Shown: positions 35,687 through 48,961 of the stretch, one piece after another | How positions within the stretch are numbered: the first letter of the stretch is position 1 | Layout of the letters: every line of letters starts with the position of its first letter | NCBI GenBank assembly: GCA_007026445.1 | Contig: VDMD01000022.1 | Coordinates: 1-64,000, forward strand | DNA length: 64,000 nt | Origin: Schizophyllum amplum | Lineage: Eukaryota > Basidiomycota > Agaricomycetes > Agaricales > Schizophyllaceae | Reading direction: 5' to 3' | Program-made: the position numbers and the translations under genes | Notes under the pieces: model-generated | Told to the model about the DNA's origin: nothing | Databases searched by the model: none | What the model saw: only the letters and a program-made list of their open reading frames with translations

Positions 35687-36167
35687 CCTACCTGCTATGT
35701 CAGCATGTTTCCCTTGGTTGCCAGAATGTTCTGGAAAGAGGTATCGGAAACCTTCCAAAGCCATCTACACGTTCCACGGGGCGTACTTCCAGTGTCATGA
35801 GTATTGTCGAGACATGTTCAAAAAGTACCGAGAGTACAAGGCGAGAGGGAATGATGGGCAGATGATGGTCAGAACGAACGAACAAAGGAGTAAGAAGATG
35901 GAGATCGCTTGGACAGCAGATATCGGCGAATGCCGAACTGGACCCACAAGTGCACCTATGTGCAACTCTGACCGAGGACTACTCGCAATCGTCAGACAAG
36001 CGGTCAAGCGATAGGTCAAGGCTGAAGAAAAATCCAAAGTCCACCAATAGAGAGGTCATAAAGTAAGCTGAACAGTAGTGAGTCGTACAATGCCATGCGT
36101 CGGTGATGCGTGATATAAAAGATGTAAGTACTGTACAAGATCAATCCCTCGAAAAGCAATGCGAAAG
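35687..36167. other. Intergenic region, no gene seen
   Basis: Contains the 3' end of the PAG1-like gene and the promoter of the F-box gene. A 127-codon + strand frame here has no recognisable product. Confidence 0.4.
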
Positions 36168-39100
36168 CTAATGATACCTCGAATCATGTCCGCGATAGAC
36201 AGACTGCGAGTCGAACACAAACAGATCCTCCTCTTCACTCTCGTCCGAGTACTCATCCGAATCTTCGTCCTCCTCGTCGAGGTCCGTCGCACTCCCGTTC
36301 CCCACGCGGAACACGTCCATGAAGGGCGTCTGCGGCGTATCCGAAACGGTCTCCGACGCCGTCGACTTCGCCAGGATAGCCGCCACACGCGCTTCCAGTC
36401 GCCGATTCGGTCCCATCGAGTAGACTGCAGAAGGCGCCGGCCGCCGCCGCTTCGCCGTCTCGTTGTCCTGGAAGAACGTCGTGAGCTCGTGCAGGTTCTG
36501 CACGAGGTCATTGAGGTCGTCCTCAGACCGGTCGTTCGACAACGAGACGGGCGACATCGCCAGCAGTTCGACCTCCGGCTGGAAGCTGATCTGCGATGGC
36601 CGAGTGTGGATCTGGCAGGTGTCGAAGACGGCCATGACATTCGCGCGACATGCGTCCCGGACTGTATCCGCCTTCGCGATGCACCACCCCGACTCGTCGG
36701 GCACGCCGAAAACAGTCGTGACGGTGTCCGTGTTCTTCATGAGCGACCCCGCGTGCATGCTCATGCGCAAAACGTGCTTGGCTGCCGGCCCTCCGCCCGA
36801 CATGACAATCGGCTCCTCCAGAACGTCCAGCGCTTGCGGCGCAAGGTCCGTCTCCAACAACCTCAAGAGCGGCATAAGCAGCTCGGACCCCAAAAGTTCC
36901 ACTGGGTTGCGCGTCTCGCGTTGCTGGAACAGCATCTTGAGCAGCTGCATCGCCTGCACCCGAAGCCACCGCTGCCGGTTGAGCACCAGACTCAGCAGCG
37001 CAGTGACGGTCTCGGTCCAGTATCGTTGGCCGTAGTGCTCGCGCAGGCTCAGTATCGACTGCCGCAAGAAGTCGTCCCGTGTCCTGAAGTGGCCCCGCGC
37101 AAACGACACCATAATCCGCGAGATGCTCTGCCTCCCCTCCTGCGTCGCGAGAACACTGATGTTCTCCGCAAACTCGGCCAGTTGCGGCTTCACCTCCTTC
37201 GCCATCGCCTCCAAGCACCAGGGTAATGCCGATGTGTACAGCTCCCGAAGGCGGTTCTCGGATGTGTCGATGAGGCCCCCTTCCTTGAACTTCGCGAGCT
37301 GCTGCAAGACTTTCATCGTGGCGTCCGAGGTAGTCGCTGAACGAAGGCCCTTCATCAACGGACTCTGCAGGGACGTCGAGCCTTTCCAATCGACCGGCCG
37401 CTGCGACAGCAAATGCTCGACGGTGTTAGGATCGTCTAAATCGATGCGCCGTATAAGCGTGTGCAGCAGCTCGAGTATTTGCGAGAACTCCTGTTCCACC
37501 GTCGTTGACAGGCCGGCACATGCGAACCAGAACAGTTGAGGAACGATGCTTGCATCGAGATCCCCCGAAGTCGCGATCGTGTTGATCGTCGAGATGACCT
37601 CGGAGGTGAAGGCGTGCATGTTCTCGTCGGACGAGGAGATGGTATTGGTGAGACGGCCGAGCAGGATCGCGAAGTCGTTCTTCTTGACTCGCGGCGTGAG
37701 GGCACGGAAGAGCTGCAGCGAGCGGAACGCTATGCCACGTATGGAGCATGCCGTACCCCACGTAAGTGCCAACGATCCCCACCTCTCCGACAGAGTAGGA
37801 CAGAGCGGACTGAGTATGCCCAAGACCTCGCCGCAGAGCCACTTCATCTTAGGCTCGACCTCGGCCGCTGTCTCGTCCTCCCTCCAACATCTGGACTCAG
37901 CTTCCTTCTCCAAGGTCGATACAAGGACCTTCAAAGTCTGACGGCCCGGATTGAGCGCTTGATCCGGGAGCTCATCGTACCCAGGGATCCACGACCGAAG
38001 TAGCTGGAACAACATACGCAAAGCTCTTTGTTTGACAAAAGAGTTGCGATGGTCCATATGGATGAAGAGGGCCTGCAGGAGGACGGGAAGCTGGCTCTGA
38101 AGCTCCCAGTAACGCACCAGCGCCACGTCCGACAAGTACAGCCAAGCGTACTGCGCAGATCCCAATTGTTGTCTGGGCTGTTCCTCAGCAAACAGGGCAT
38201 CCAGATCCGACCAGAGCTCCATGTCATGCGCGTCCGGGAACGCCAGTCTGTGCTCGAGAGTCGGCAGCATGCGCGCGGGTTCGATGACTGACGACAGGTC
38301 TTCGAATATCTGCCGGCCAGAGGACGTCTGGCACAACGAGGCCACGATCGTTGCGGCGCAGCTCATGAAGATCGTGCTGCCAACCTTGGGAGACTGCTCG
38401 AGCAGAAAACGAACCGTCGCGTGGCCATTCGCTTGATTGGGAGGCTCGACCAGCTTCGTCCACAGCGACAGTATCTGCTCCGAATGCGTGTGACTGAATT
38501 GCTGGGTGAGGGCCAGCATATGGTACAGAGCAGTATGCCCAGCGCGAGACAAGCCTGACTTGTCCTCCGTCATGAGGTCGATGTTCGGAATCCAGTGCTC
38601 GAGACTCTGCAGGAGGAGGATAGGCGTATTGATGATGGATGGCGAGGATGGGAATTGCGGGAGCCATAGCGCTAGCTGGCTGAGCATGTTAGGCGCTTCA
38701 TGCAGATGCTCGGCCGCGAGGAAATCCGATATTCGACCATGCGTGTGAACGTACGCCGTTGCCGCTAGACTGCTGATAGAGGGTTCGAACTGCGACATGG
38801 ACATGCCGCCTCCAGCCTGGTGGTGCACGGCTTCGAGCATATCAAATGCTAGACGTCGGACGCTGGGACGCGCGTGGCAAAGATTGGATAGACCAAGGCA
38901 GACCATCTGTGCGAAAGATATACCATGGCCGGCGGTCAATGTGATGATCTCTTCGACCACTTCGAAGAATCTCCCATAACTAGTCGCTGGGTCATCGGAC
39001 GCAACGATGGCACGACGAAGAGCATCCTCGTACAGCACGCTGTCCGCTTGAGCGCACGTCAGCAACGACCTCAGCGCTTTCCTACAATCTCTGTCAGCCG

Positions 39101-42100
39101 ATGCAAGCGAATCAGGTATCCAGATACTTACTTGCCACGGCCCTGGGTCGGAGCGTGCCCGGATGTCAAGATCGCACTCAGCCGCTCAAGAACAACAGCC
39201 GACGTTAGAGGCTTCAGGTGTCTGGAGGTGGTTTGTCTGTCGGGGAGCCGGAAGACAACTCTGGCGGGTAAGGGCCTTTTGCTGCCAAGCAGATTAGATG
39301 CAGTCTCGAATTAACATGGGAATGGGGGCGCACGCAGAGGACGGCCATGGCACCAACAGCGGCGTATGACAGTTGCGAAGTCTCCTGTTGGAATTCTTCT
39401 CCTTGTCTACTGGACGCAGCTGCACGCTGCATGAGAATGAGGCGCTGCCTAACGGACTCGGACTGGGGTCCAAATTGGCACCATTCCTCGCATAGCCGGT
39501 ATAGCGTGAGGTGCATGTGAGAAGGGATGAAGCGATCAGAGTCCTTCAACGACGCTAGGCCGTCGAAGACTCGTTCTAAGGTGCCACAGAAATATCGTCG
39601 TAATCGTTGTAGGGTGTGATTGTCGCGGGCGTCGGGTGATGTGAGGAAGGTTTGCGTGTTGCGGATGAATTTGAGAACGTGGGCGAGGACCGCTTGCTTG
39701 CCTGCAGCACGCTGATGCTGCACGAACGGCGCGGTAAGGTAGTAGATGTGAGTGACTGCAGAGTGCAGGCGTTCCTGACGCCGTACACGCTCGTTGATCA
39801 AGCCTGTATTGGGTTTGAAGCGAGAATCGTCGTGAAATTGACGGGCCGTGCTGGGATGAAGGTTGGACTCGAGCACGAGGGTGGGTGCCTTGACGCGAGG
39901 GTCGTCATAGAACTGGCGTCCGGCGAGAAGACTGAGGTCCTCCAACAGCTGGGGGTACGCGTTGGACGGGAAGGAGCTGATGCATACAACGGCCGCATCT
40001 CTGAAGAGCGTATACTCCGAGTCAAGGAAGGGCGTGAGATAGCGGAAGAGACCACGGGTAGTCGACAGCCGCTCCCTCTCGAAATTTGCGTCTGACGGGG
40101 CGCGGGTGTGTTCGCGGCCGAGCTGAGTAAGCGCCGGACGCGAAGATTCGGAAAGCCTCGCTGTTGACGATAGGATCTTGACCCATAGACTCCACTGGTC
40201 GATAACATCCCGATTCTCTGCCACCATCTTCGAGCCATCTTTCTCCGTCGAATGCATTGTGCGCGATGAGATGCCCATGGGGCGGCTGCTCAGCCCGGCC
40301 AGCTGCGAGATAGTTGGGTGATACTTGGACGCCGCAGCAGCGATGCTCTCTCGCAGCGTCGACGGGAGCGGGTGGGACGTGTCCATGGCCTGCTGCAGGA
40401 AGGCAGGGAATATGAAGCGCCACAACTTGCGGTCCTTCTCATTCGAACTGTCCGCTATGCGCAGCAGGACATCCGCCTTCTTGGATTCGCACCATTGTTC
40501 TAACCTTGCCAGCTCGGGTTTGTCCAAAAGGTCGTCGAAACCGGTGAAGTACGTCCGTTCGATAGCGATACGCCCATGGAGCAGCTCGACATAGTGCATG
40601 GCTGTCTGCGGTCCCTCGTCCTGCCCGGGTGGTGTGGGATAGAAGTGGCTGACGAGCAGACCCAGCAATCGCATGATCTTCACACCGGCAGAGTGCACGG
40701 GTCCGGTATCGTGCGAAAGGAGGAACAGGGCGGCCGCCTCCACTTCAGGTCCACGGGACTGCAAAAGCTTCTCCTCTTCAACCAGGGTGTCTCTCGGGCG
40801 CTGGAGGAACGACCGGATCCAGAGGTCCACGACGTCGACCCACAACCGCAGTAGCGCGGACTCCAACGTCAACTTCGTGCCGGTATCCTGCGCGATGCGA
40901 GACGGGTGGAACAAGAACACCCAGAAGCGCGAGAGCAGCATCGATGCATGCGCGTCGTCCTCCATGAACCGCTTGAGTGCCGCCACTGCCACCTCCGCGA
41001 GCAAGGGCTCCACATGCACCGCCCCGCGCAGCAACATATCAATCGCATCGCTCACGGATATCGACTCGTGCAATAACCGTGGCCATGCCTGGAAGCACGT
41101 CTGCAGGATGGTGATGTACGATACGAGCCCCATCGGATATGCGACGCTGCCGCCCTCCGGATTGCGCCGGACAACGTAGTTATGCGGCTCCTCGTACGCG
41201 GGATGCAATCGCGAGTACGTCCACTGCTCGTCGAACACAGACATGCTGCCCACGGATTTGCTGCACGCGATCGCGATGGCGGCGAGGGTCGACCCAGTCC
41301 GCTCCACGAGTTGCGCGACAGCGGGTTTCGCGGTGAGATTGGGGGGCAGAAAATTCGCGTTCGTAGGGTAGTCGTCCCAGGACGGATACGCGGTGAAATC
41401 CACGCTGGACGGCCAGACGGGATGCTTCGAGTCGCGCTCGTACACGTTCAGCGTGAGGAGGATGGCCCGTACGGCGATCGCGGTTCGTTCGGGTGCAATG
41501 TTCGTCCCGAAGTGGCCCGCCTTGATGCTCGACTCCTGCATGAGCTCCAGGCAGAAATCGCTACCGTAGTCGAAGTGTCGCGAGAGGATGAAATGCGCGA
41601 TATAGATGAAGGGCTCCAAATGTTCGTCGTGCGGGAAGATGGTTGCGCCCTTGGGTGGGAAGAAGTACTTCAGGATCCCGTCCAACTTGGTTGTGGTTGT
41701 CGACATCGGCTCCTGGCAGCGGTATAGGTACGTCCAAACAAGACGAAGCACACCGTTCATGACCGGAATGCGGTTGGACTTCTCCTACTTGGATATTAGC
41801 GGTCATGCAGGACGCAGGCGTAGGAGGACACCAACCTTGACTTTCGAAAGTATTGTTTCGAAGCACGAAGAAAAGTTCTTCCGAAAGTAGTCCTGAGGTG
41901 CAGCGCACAGACTAGTGACAACCAGAGGATATGCTACGCCCCAATATCGTGGTTTAGTGGCCATATCCCGCGCCTTTGGGTAGATCATCTCCAACGCCTG
42001 AGCCCAGTCCGGTATATTCGTTTCCTCTTGGGCGGTCTGGTTGACAACGCTTAGCTACGCTCATGGGTTCCGGCTTCAATGGCCTACCTTGACAATCGGG

Positions 42101-43985
42101 TGCAATATGTGCACCAGCGTATCCGCAAATGTGCTTTTGAGCCGTAAACCGTGCGTGTTCCCAAAAGCTTTTGCGACGGAAACGAAAAAACTCTGCACCC
42201 TCTTCGAAGTCTTCCGGCGGGAATACCTGTGAAAGTTACATGAGCTCGATGGACCATGGCCCGCTAGAGAGTGTATTACCTTGATCTGAATGTATCGCAT
42301 CGCCCTTATGACATTGTCAAACTTCACATCCAGCTCTTTAGGTATGACCTGACCCTGTACAACAGGACCCAACTCCGACACAAATCTGTCCGTAACGCTC
42401 ACAAACCTATCTGGGCGTCAACGCCGAACACGCGCGATGAAGAACAGATAGCATACCTCGCCCTGGCTATGTGCCCTAGCAGCGTCGCGTACAGATCCCC
42501 ATTGGTGCGATGATTCGGCGACTGCTTTGAATCAGGCTTCCTAAACTGCTCAAAGATCATCTCCGACAGACTGTAGCCCATATTCTCGCTAAGCGCGTCC
42601 TTCGCCACCGAGATGGCCTGCAGCACGACGATGAGCGCCCGGCACATGATGTAGATCGAGGCGAGGGATTTGCGCTCGTTGAGCAGGCCCGGGACGTCGC
42701 TCATGCGAATGTCGCGCGAGACGACCGGCTGCTGGCTGATGTGGAACTTGATGATCTCCGAGCCGACGTTCTCGTTCTGGCTGCGGCGCCAGCGCAAGAT
42801 GGAGTCAATGACGGCTTTGTGTTTTTGAACGCGATCTTGCCGAGGGACTGGAGAGTATCGTCGAACGCCGAGTCTGTCGACGGTCCCATGTACTCGGGTA
42901 GCAGTGGGTCCTGGTTCTGCGCGCCTAATCAGACCGACTGTAGCCAGTGAGCAAGATACGCACGCACCAGTGGCTGCCTGAGAAACTCGTCTATTTTGCC
43001 CTCGGCCGAGGCCGCAAAGCTGATGAAGACCGCGTGCAGCGCGTAGTCCGCCGGCGTTTTCGGGTTCATGATGACCTTGTCCTCCTCAAAGTCGGGGGTC
43101 TCGGCTCTGCTGACCTGCCCAAACGCATTGGGTACGCGGGGAACCGGTGGAGGCGAGCTGTGCGCATTCCCGTGACCGTCGCTGCCTTGGTCTGACGCGT
43201 GGAAAATGGAACCCGAGTGCGAGTGCTGCGAGCGCGCGTAGCCGTGGCCTTTCCGGATTGACGGCGTACCCCGGTGTTTTGTCTCCATTGACGCGGGGGT
43301 GCCGGGCCTAGCAGCCTTGTGCGAGTTGTTGTTGAGCGACGAGGTAGAGCGATTGTATGGGTGCTTGAATACATGGTTCTGGTAGTCGATTGGGGGAACG
43401 GGGGGTGCCTCGCTTGTCTTGCCACTCTTGAAAGCATTCCTGAGCGACGCAAAAGATGGCTTCTTCGTGAACGGGGACGCAGAGGTCGCGGCCGTGGTCA
43501 CAGAGGACTGCGATGAATGGCCGAACGGCGTCGACTTGCCCGTGTATCGGCTAGAGGCGGTCGCGGAGCTAATAGAGTCGATCGACGCGACGGAGTCTCC
43601 GCGCGCATGGGTTTGGAAGTAGCCGCGCTCGTTGCGATCGGGGATGGCCATCGGCGTTGTCATTGTCGGCGAGTCCATTCCCGAAGCCCCAAATCCCGCG
43701 CCCAGGCCTGCGTTCCCAAAGCCCGCAGCCGCGGTGCTGGAGCTTGCTCCTGCATTCCCGAAGGCAGAACCAGACCCGAAACCTGCGCCCGAAGTCCCAA
43801 AACCTGCGCCCGAGCTCCCGAAGCCAGCCCCGCCGCCGCCGCCAAACCCAGTTGCGTGGCATCCAAAAGGCGTAGAGGACGAACCAAAGTCCGAGTCCTC
43901 AAGGTCTGGCACGATATTAATTGACTTCCAAATTCTACCGACGCGTTTGCGCACCAGGAATCGTGATCTGGAAATCGGTACTCAT
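36168..43985 (-). CDS. TAO3: Cell morphogenesis protein PAG1/TAO3 (Furry/MOR2 family), three frame breaks
   Basis: Large scaffold of the RAM/MOR (NDR kinase) pathway that controls polarised growth and septation. Nine exons: 43955-43985, 42968-43905, 42457-42916, 42280-42406, 42088-42226, 41836-42036, 39334-41784, 39132-39281 and 36168-39081, about 2469 aa. Recognised blocks: NQDPLLPEYMGPS, WRRSQNENVGSEIIKF, DVPGLLNERKSLASIYIMCR, PRYWGVAYPLVVTSLC, NGVLRLVWTYLYRCQEP and, C-terminal, DFLRQSILSLREHYGQRYW. The N-terminal 90 residues hold a GFGSSGAGFG-type low-complexity tract; the C-terminus is acidic (DEEDEDSDEYSDESEEED). Frame corrections are needed at A/T runs 42832-42836 (one missing), 42185-42190 (one extra) and 39275-39280 (one extra). 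Intron 42917-42967 was chosen over shorter options because it keeps 51 nt and frame. Confidence 0.87.
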
Positions 43986-44558
43986 CGCGCGAGCGACGCT
44001 GCGGCCGTTGAAGGAATGGGCTTAAAAAGAGGGATTCCCGCTGCGCGTCAGTGCCGCCCAGTGTAGTGTAACGAAAGCGAGAAGGAAAGCAGAAATGAGG
44101 GCTGTCGTTAGAAGTTCTGCACGAAGGAGTTTCAAGTTCAACAAACGATCAGCGCTGCGGCCACGCGCGTCGAAATTACCCAATATGGCAGGCTTTGTTC
44201 TTGCTTCTTCACATCGCCTTTTGCGGGCCTTTCGTCTCAGTCACGGACTCGCCGTGATTTGGTCAAGGCAAGTCCTGACGCCTGCCTCGGGGAGTCACGT
44301 ACCCTGATACCACCCGTGCGGCTTCCTTGCATGCTCACTTCTGGGTCCATCCTCGTATCACTGGAAGTACCTCAGCGACTCGCGTCAAGCTCCATGGACG
44401 TCTCTGATTGAACCGACTTCTCGAGTCAGCTACACTCTACAAAGTGGGATTGCCCCTTCAGCTGAGTGCTTGTGCTCTCTCCTGCCTCCACTGGACAGTT
44501 CACCTTCACCTGCAGCTTGACAGCAAGAGGCGCATCAGATCCCGACCCAATCGCAACC
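43986..44558. promoter_or_regulatory. Possible divergent promoter region
   Basis: Lies between the PAG1-like start codon and a possible small + strand gene. No TATA box stands out. Confidence 0.3.
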
Positions 44559-44861
44559 ATGCCGTCTACGTCTCTATCGCAAACTCACCTTGGATTCTAC
44601 GGCATCCCCGAGCCCATCTCTCATGGCACCAGACGTCCACTATCGCTCCATGAGTCGCTTCGACTCCAAAAGGCGCTGGTATCGGCTCGAAGATGTCTGG
44701 ACACCCCACTGGTGGCCCGCACCACCGCGTCTACCGCTACTAGTCACGGTAGACTGAGCAGCACTGAGCATCATCACGCTCCAGGACGGCGACCCCCGCT
44801 CCCCTCGCCATCGTCATACGACTTGAGCGAACGCGTCCCTAGGCTCGATCTGCGCGAGTGA
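44559..44861 (+). CDS. Hypothetical 100-aa protein
   Basis: Single frame with a CAACCATG start context. The product is Ser/Thr/Arg/Pro-rich (MPSTSLSQTHLGFYGIPEPI at the start, ending SYDLSERVPRLDLRE). No domain, signal peptide or membrane helix is visible. It could be a small lineage-specific gene divergent from the PAG1-like gene, or chance. Confidence 0.25.
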   Translation: MPSTSLSQTHLGFYGIPEPISHGTRRPLSLHESLRLQKALVSARRCLDTPLVARTTASTATSHGRLSSTEHHHAPGRRPPLPSPSSYDLSERVPRLDLRE

Positions 44862-47832
44862 CCCGCCTTTGCACCCTTGACAGCGCTCTCACAACAGCGA
44901 CTCCAATGGCGTTGGCGCTAAGCGGGAGGAGCGCTGTTAAAGTGAAGATGGCTTTCCGGCCGTACTGGCGCTTGCCATAGATCTGGCGTCTGCGTCCGTA
45001 CAACCAGGATCTCCGACATTACCCATCCGGGGCAAGCTCCAACTGCCAGCGTGCGGTGTTATATCAATCCTCTGCGTGATCCCCTATTAGTATTATCCCA
45101 ACACCTCCCATCTGCCCCACGCCCTTGGAGTTGCGCTTGGATTGAAGTTGTTGCGAGCTCCATACCTACACCTAGGAACACCATCGTCAGCGGGGCGTCT
45201 GAGGTGTTGGCGTGGTTAGCATCGAGCAGAACATGTGAGGGGATATCCATCCCTTTCATCCCCAGCCCGAGCCACCGCCCCCTGGCTATCTTCTACTCGA
45301 GCCCATATACAGCCAGTTATCTGCATACTTGAGTCGAATTCGACGCAGAGAGTCGAGAGTTGTGGGCGCTCTTCCACGTGATACAAGCAATTGTGACAGA
45401 AACGGTTCCATGTGATGACGCGGTTATTTCCCCGCGATGCGGGGGTGGCGCGAGGGCGCTTGGGATTGAATGGCGTTTTCTGAGTGTCGGGGGCAAGTTG
45501 GGAATCACGGCGAGGAAACATGCGCTGCGGCCATCGTGGGACGCCAAGCTCGTAAGAAGATTGAAAGCTCTCGAGTCGGAGAATTCCTTGAGCTGATGCT
45601 TAGGCCCTTCGGACGCTCGTAGTTGATGACGGTAAGTAGTGAAGGAGGTAGGTAGGTGATGACGCGTGCTCAGTGTGCGAGTCTGTTAGTGCGCGAGCGC
45701 ATTTGCTACGTAGCTAGTCCTGGGATGCGCCTGTTCCCACTGACAGATGAGGCTGACGCAGGGAGTTACGCACGCACGGGCTTGTCCAAGTACTCAATGA
45801 AGATAGGGTCCGATGACCCAGGTAAGGTACCAGCGGTTCCGAGTCCTCACGGGAATTCAACCAGTTACTTCAATGAGGAGAGATCCGGATGCCTATCGCG
45901 GGAGGGAACGTTCGACAGCGTTCGACACTGAGCCTGCGTAGGGACGGCATTTGAAGTTCGATAGCTCGGAGCGACTGAAGGCCACCAGCGGCGTCTACCT
46001 CTCTATCATATGGGCGGCGTCTGTAGCATGTCGCGGCATCTGTACTTAGCAGGCATATTGAACGCGTATAAATCCCAGGAACGAGTGCAGCCCAACTGTG
46101 AACGTTAACTCTGAAGACGTAGTAGAGACATTCAGGTTCAGCACGCCGGCGGCAGCCTGGGTGTATGGTCTCTGGGCTTTGACTGGACCCTCGTTCGATA
46201 CTGTCGCGCCGCGTACAGCGCTGCGATTGAGATTGAGGATGCATGTATCTGAGCGGTCTGAAGATGTATGTATAGCAGATATGAAGAAGCGATACGGTAG
46301 ACGATGAATGACAGAACAGAACCGGCGACCTGAATGAGCGCAGCAGTGTATGCAGAAGAGCGCACTGGGTGGGCGACAGGAAGATTAGGCGGACGAGTAG
46401 GATGATTAGGAGGGCCAGTGGGAAGGTTAGGAGGACCACTGCAAAGGGAAGGATGGTTATCAGATAAGCCAATAGGATCATTAGGAAAACCAAAACCAAT
46501 TTCGGGGGGTCAGAAGAGGAAGATCGAGAGAGCTTAGAGAAGGTTGAGAGGACGTCGGTGAAGGTTAGGTGGCACTTTACGTCGCGGTGCGGTGGTTACC
46601 GATCATATGAATGGCGCGTCGTGATGGCCGATGTGTATTGGGGAATGGCCGATGTGCATGTCGGAGCAGGAGCGGGGCAGCCTGGTCTGTCGGTGGCGAG
46701 AGATATGGGCGGCGAGAGGCCCGAGGACGCGATAAATAACTCGAGGACGCGATGAATGGCTTGAGGACGCGGTGATAAAGAAGACACGTTCGTCGATAGC
46801 GATAGACGCCTGAGGTACCCGGGGCTCATCCGAGATGAGCCTGGGTGTGTATAGATGAGCCTGAGTGTATAGATGGCAAAGGACAAGATTATCCGCCTAA
46901 GTATGCAGTGTCGAGCAGGCGTCGCTACAGATACAGAAGACCTTCGAGGAGGTCTCGTCCGGGGCTGGGCAGGTTTCGTCCGTGGCTGGATGCGCAGAGC
47001 ATGTTGTGCGATTGGGCGTGCCGACGACGGTTGGGCGGAGTGCCGACGAACGATTGGGCGTGCTGTTTGAGACGATAGCGCCTACCGGCGGGTAGATCCC
47101 GTCGCCGTCGTTGATGAGCGAACAACATCAGAGGACGCGAAAGGCATTGCAAAGGACGAGGCGCGCCATTCAGAGAGAATACGTGATGGGCTATAGATGC
47201 CGGTTATCGCTGCTATCGGTTATCGCTCTGCCTCGGTGTACTGTACGTTAGTCAGACAGTAGTGTTCGTCCCCGGATGGAATGTGTTCGCCACCGAATGG
47301 AATGTGTTCGCCCCCTCGAGGTCGCGGTAGACGATTCGTTCGTTTGCGTATTACGTGGTCGCGTAATTAGTCTAACGCCTGCGTGCGCGTCGTCGTTGAC
47401 TCAGCGCGTATTCGGCCGAGGGTGAGGTGAAGGTGAAGGTGAGGGCTCGAAACGTGCATGCTGTGTTGCAACAATTAAACAGGCTGCAACGATTTGTATT
47501 TTGGCCAGGAAAGAGGGTAGGATGCAGGGACGGGACGGGCAGACGAGCAGGGATGGGCGGCGAGGCGGTCAGGGATACGAGGAGGCGAGCAGGGATGGGC
47601 GGGGAGGCGATGAGGGGGAGCGCTATGAGGGAGAGGGGAGGTAGGGTCGACAGTCTATGTAGACAGACCTAGTTACGTATCCGCCGCCCGCGACGCGATG
47701 GGGGGAGACGAGGCGATGGGCGGAGACGATGCCATGGAGACGCGACGCGATGGGGGAGGCGACCACCTAGACGCGATGAAGGGACGCGACGCGATACGCT
47801 GCCTCAACGCGATGCGATGCGGGCTGTAGTCA
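44862..47832. other. 3-kb gene-poor stretch
   Basis: Open frames at 45870-46499 (-) and 45656-45931 (+) do not look like proteins; the first begins in a GGA/TTAGGA-rich low-complexity run (46380-46500). GATGGGCGG-type degenerate repeats occur at 47545-47650 and CGACGCGATG repeats at 47690-47820. No RNA gene was found. Confidence 0.4.
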
Positions 47833-47907
47833 CGTACTAGCTAGCGCGCTGTCGTCGCGTACTAGGTAGCGCGCTGTCGTCGCGTACTGGCCAGCGCGCT
47901 GTCGTCA
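47833..47907. repeat. 25-bp tandem repeat, three copies
   Basis: Units CGTACT-AGCT/AGGT/GGCC-AGCGCGCTGTCGTC(G/A) start at 47833, 47858 and 47883. Copies differ only in a 4-nt block, two of which (AGCT, GGCC) are self-complementary. Confidence 0.85.
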
Positions 47908-48062
47908 ACGTCGGCATATGAAGGTTCACTGGGTACGAGAGAGCTCTCGATAATCACGTATGAATAGAATCTGTTAAGTTACCAGATTGAGTGAAGTTTT
48001 GTTACCGGCGCATACGTGACTGGCGAACGTTTGTACTTCTCTTGCTGGGTGTTGAGGGGTTC

Positions 48063-48128
48063 CGACGTAGAGCGGCGGCGGTCACGATGTAGAGCGGCGG
48101 CGGTCACGACATAGAGCGGCGGCGGTCA
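48063..48128. repeat. 22-bp tandem repeat, three copies
   Basis: Units CGACGTAGAGCGGCGGCGGT + CA start at 48063, 48085 and 48107, with one or two changes per copy. Weaker flanking copies (ACATAGAGTCATGATAGAGCGG) follow at about 48190-48220. Confidence 0.85.
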
Positions 48129-48961
48129 GGACGCATTGCGGCTGGATAGCGTTCAGATAGACCCTGTAGAGTACTACAAGGGGCTGCAGTCGCGACATAG
48201 AGTCATGATAGAGCGGTCGCGGCGTAGAGGGACGCGGGTTAAACAGGAGTCGACCAATGAGCTTGGCCAGATCCGATGACCTTTTCGACAAGAAGCGCGG
48301 CAGAGTCCTGCGGTCGAGTCCTAGCGAGAGACGCGGCTGCGTCCTAACGAGAAGCGCAGCTGAGTCCTGACACAAAAGAGTTTGGAAGCGGGTGAGACCC
48401 AGTTGCCACTTGAGGAGACGAGCCAAGAGGGTGGGAGGCGTGCTCCGCGGTCCCCTAGGAAGAGGAGCGTCCGATGACTGTTGGAGGTTTACGATGACCA
48501 GAGTAAAGCCCGATGACCTGGTGGAGTTTCTTTCCTGGATAGACAAAAGCTCTCTCGGTGGCAGAGACAAACTCCCTGTCCTGCCGGGCTAGTCGGCGAT
48601 GGCTGTCACGCCGGCTGCCACCGAGCGGAGAACCTGCTGGAAGGTGAAGCAGTTTCCGTGACGCGGGGTGGGCGCGGGGGTGGAGACGTGGTCGGGAGAT
48701 GATATCTAGATTGGCGTCGAGGGGTACGCACGGTTGATGCAAGCCATGATGTAAAAGTGCGGGGCAGCGGGAGAAGTACCAGATTAGGAAGTTATGGGGA
48801 TGTTATGGGGCCGACCCCCTATACCCTAATCAAGCCCTCTTAAATTTACGGGGCGCGCCTTGGCTTCGCCCACATCCTCCCCCTCCCCCCCCCGCACACA
48901 ACACAACAACTCCGCGTTTCCCGTTTCCGAGACTGATTTTTCCTATTTGCATGATTGCGCT
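48129..48961. other. Upstream region of the AIM9-like gene
   Basis: No gene supported. A C-rich tract (CCCTCCCCCCCCCC-like, 48884-48893) lies in the leader just before the start codon and is a likely spot for sequence-length error. Confidence 0.4.

Noticed and set aside
42925..42963. 39-nt intron option in the PAG1 gene
   Set aside because: A 51-nt alternative (42917-42967) also keeps frame and gives the better family match QPLNQDPLLPEY.
45870..46499. 209-codon - strand frame with a hydrophobic start
   Set aside because: The hydrophobic part is translated low-complexity AGGA/TTAGG sequence, so the helix-like run is a repeat artefact.
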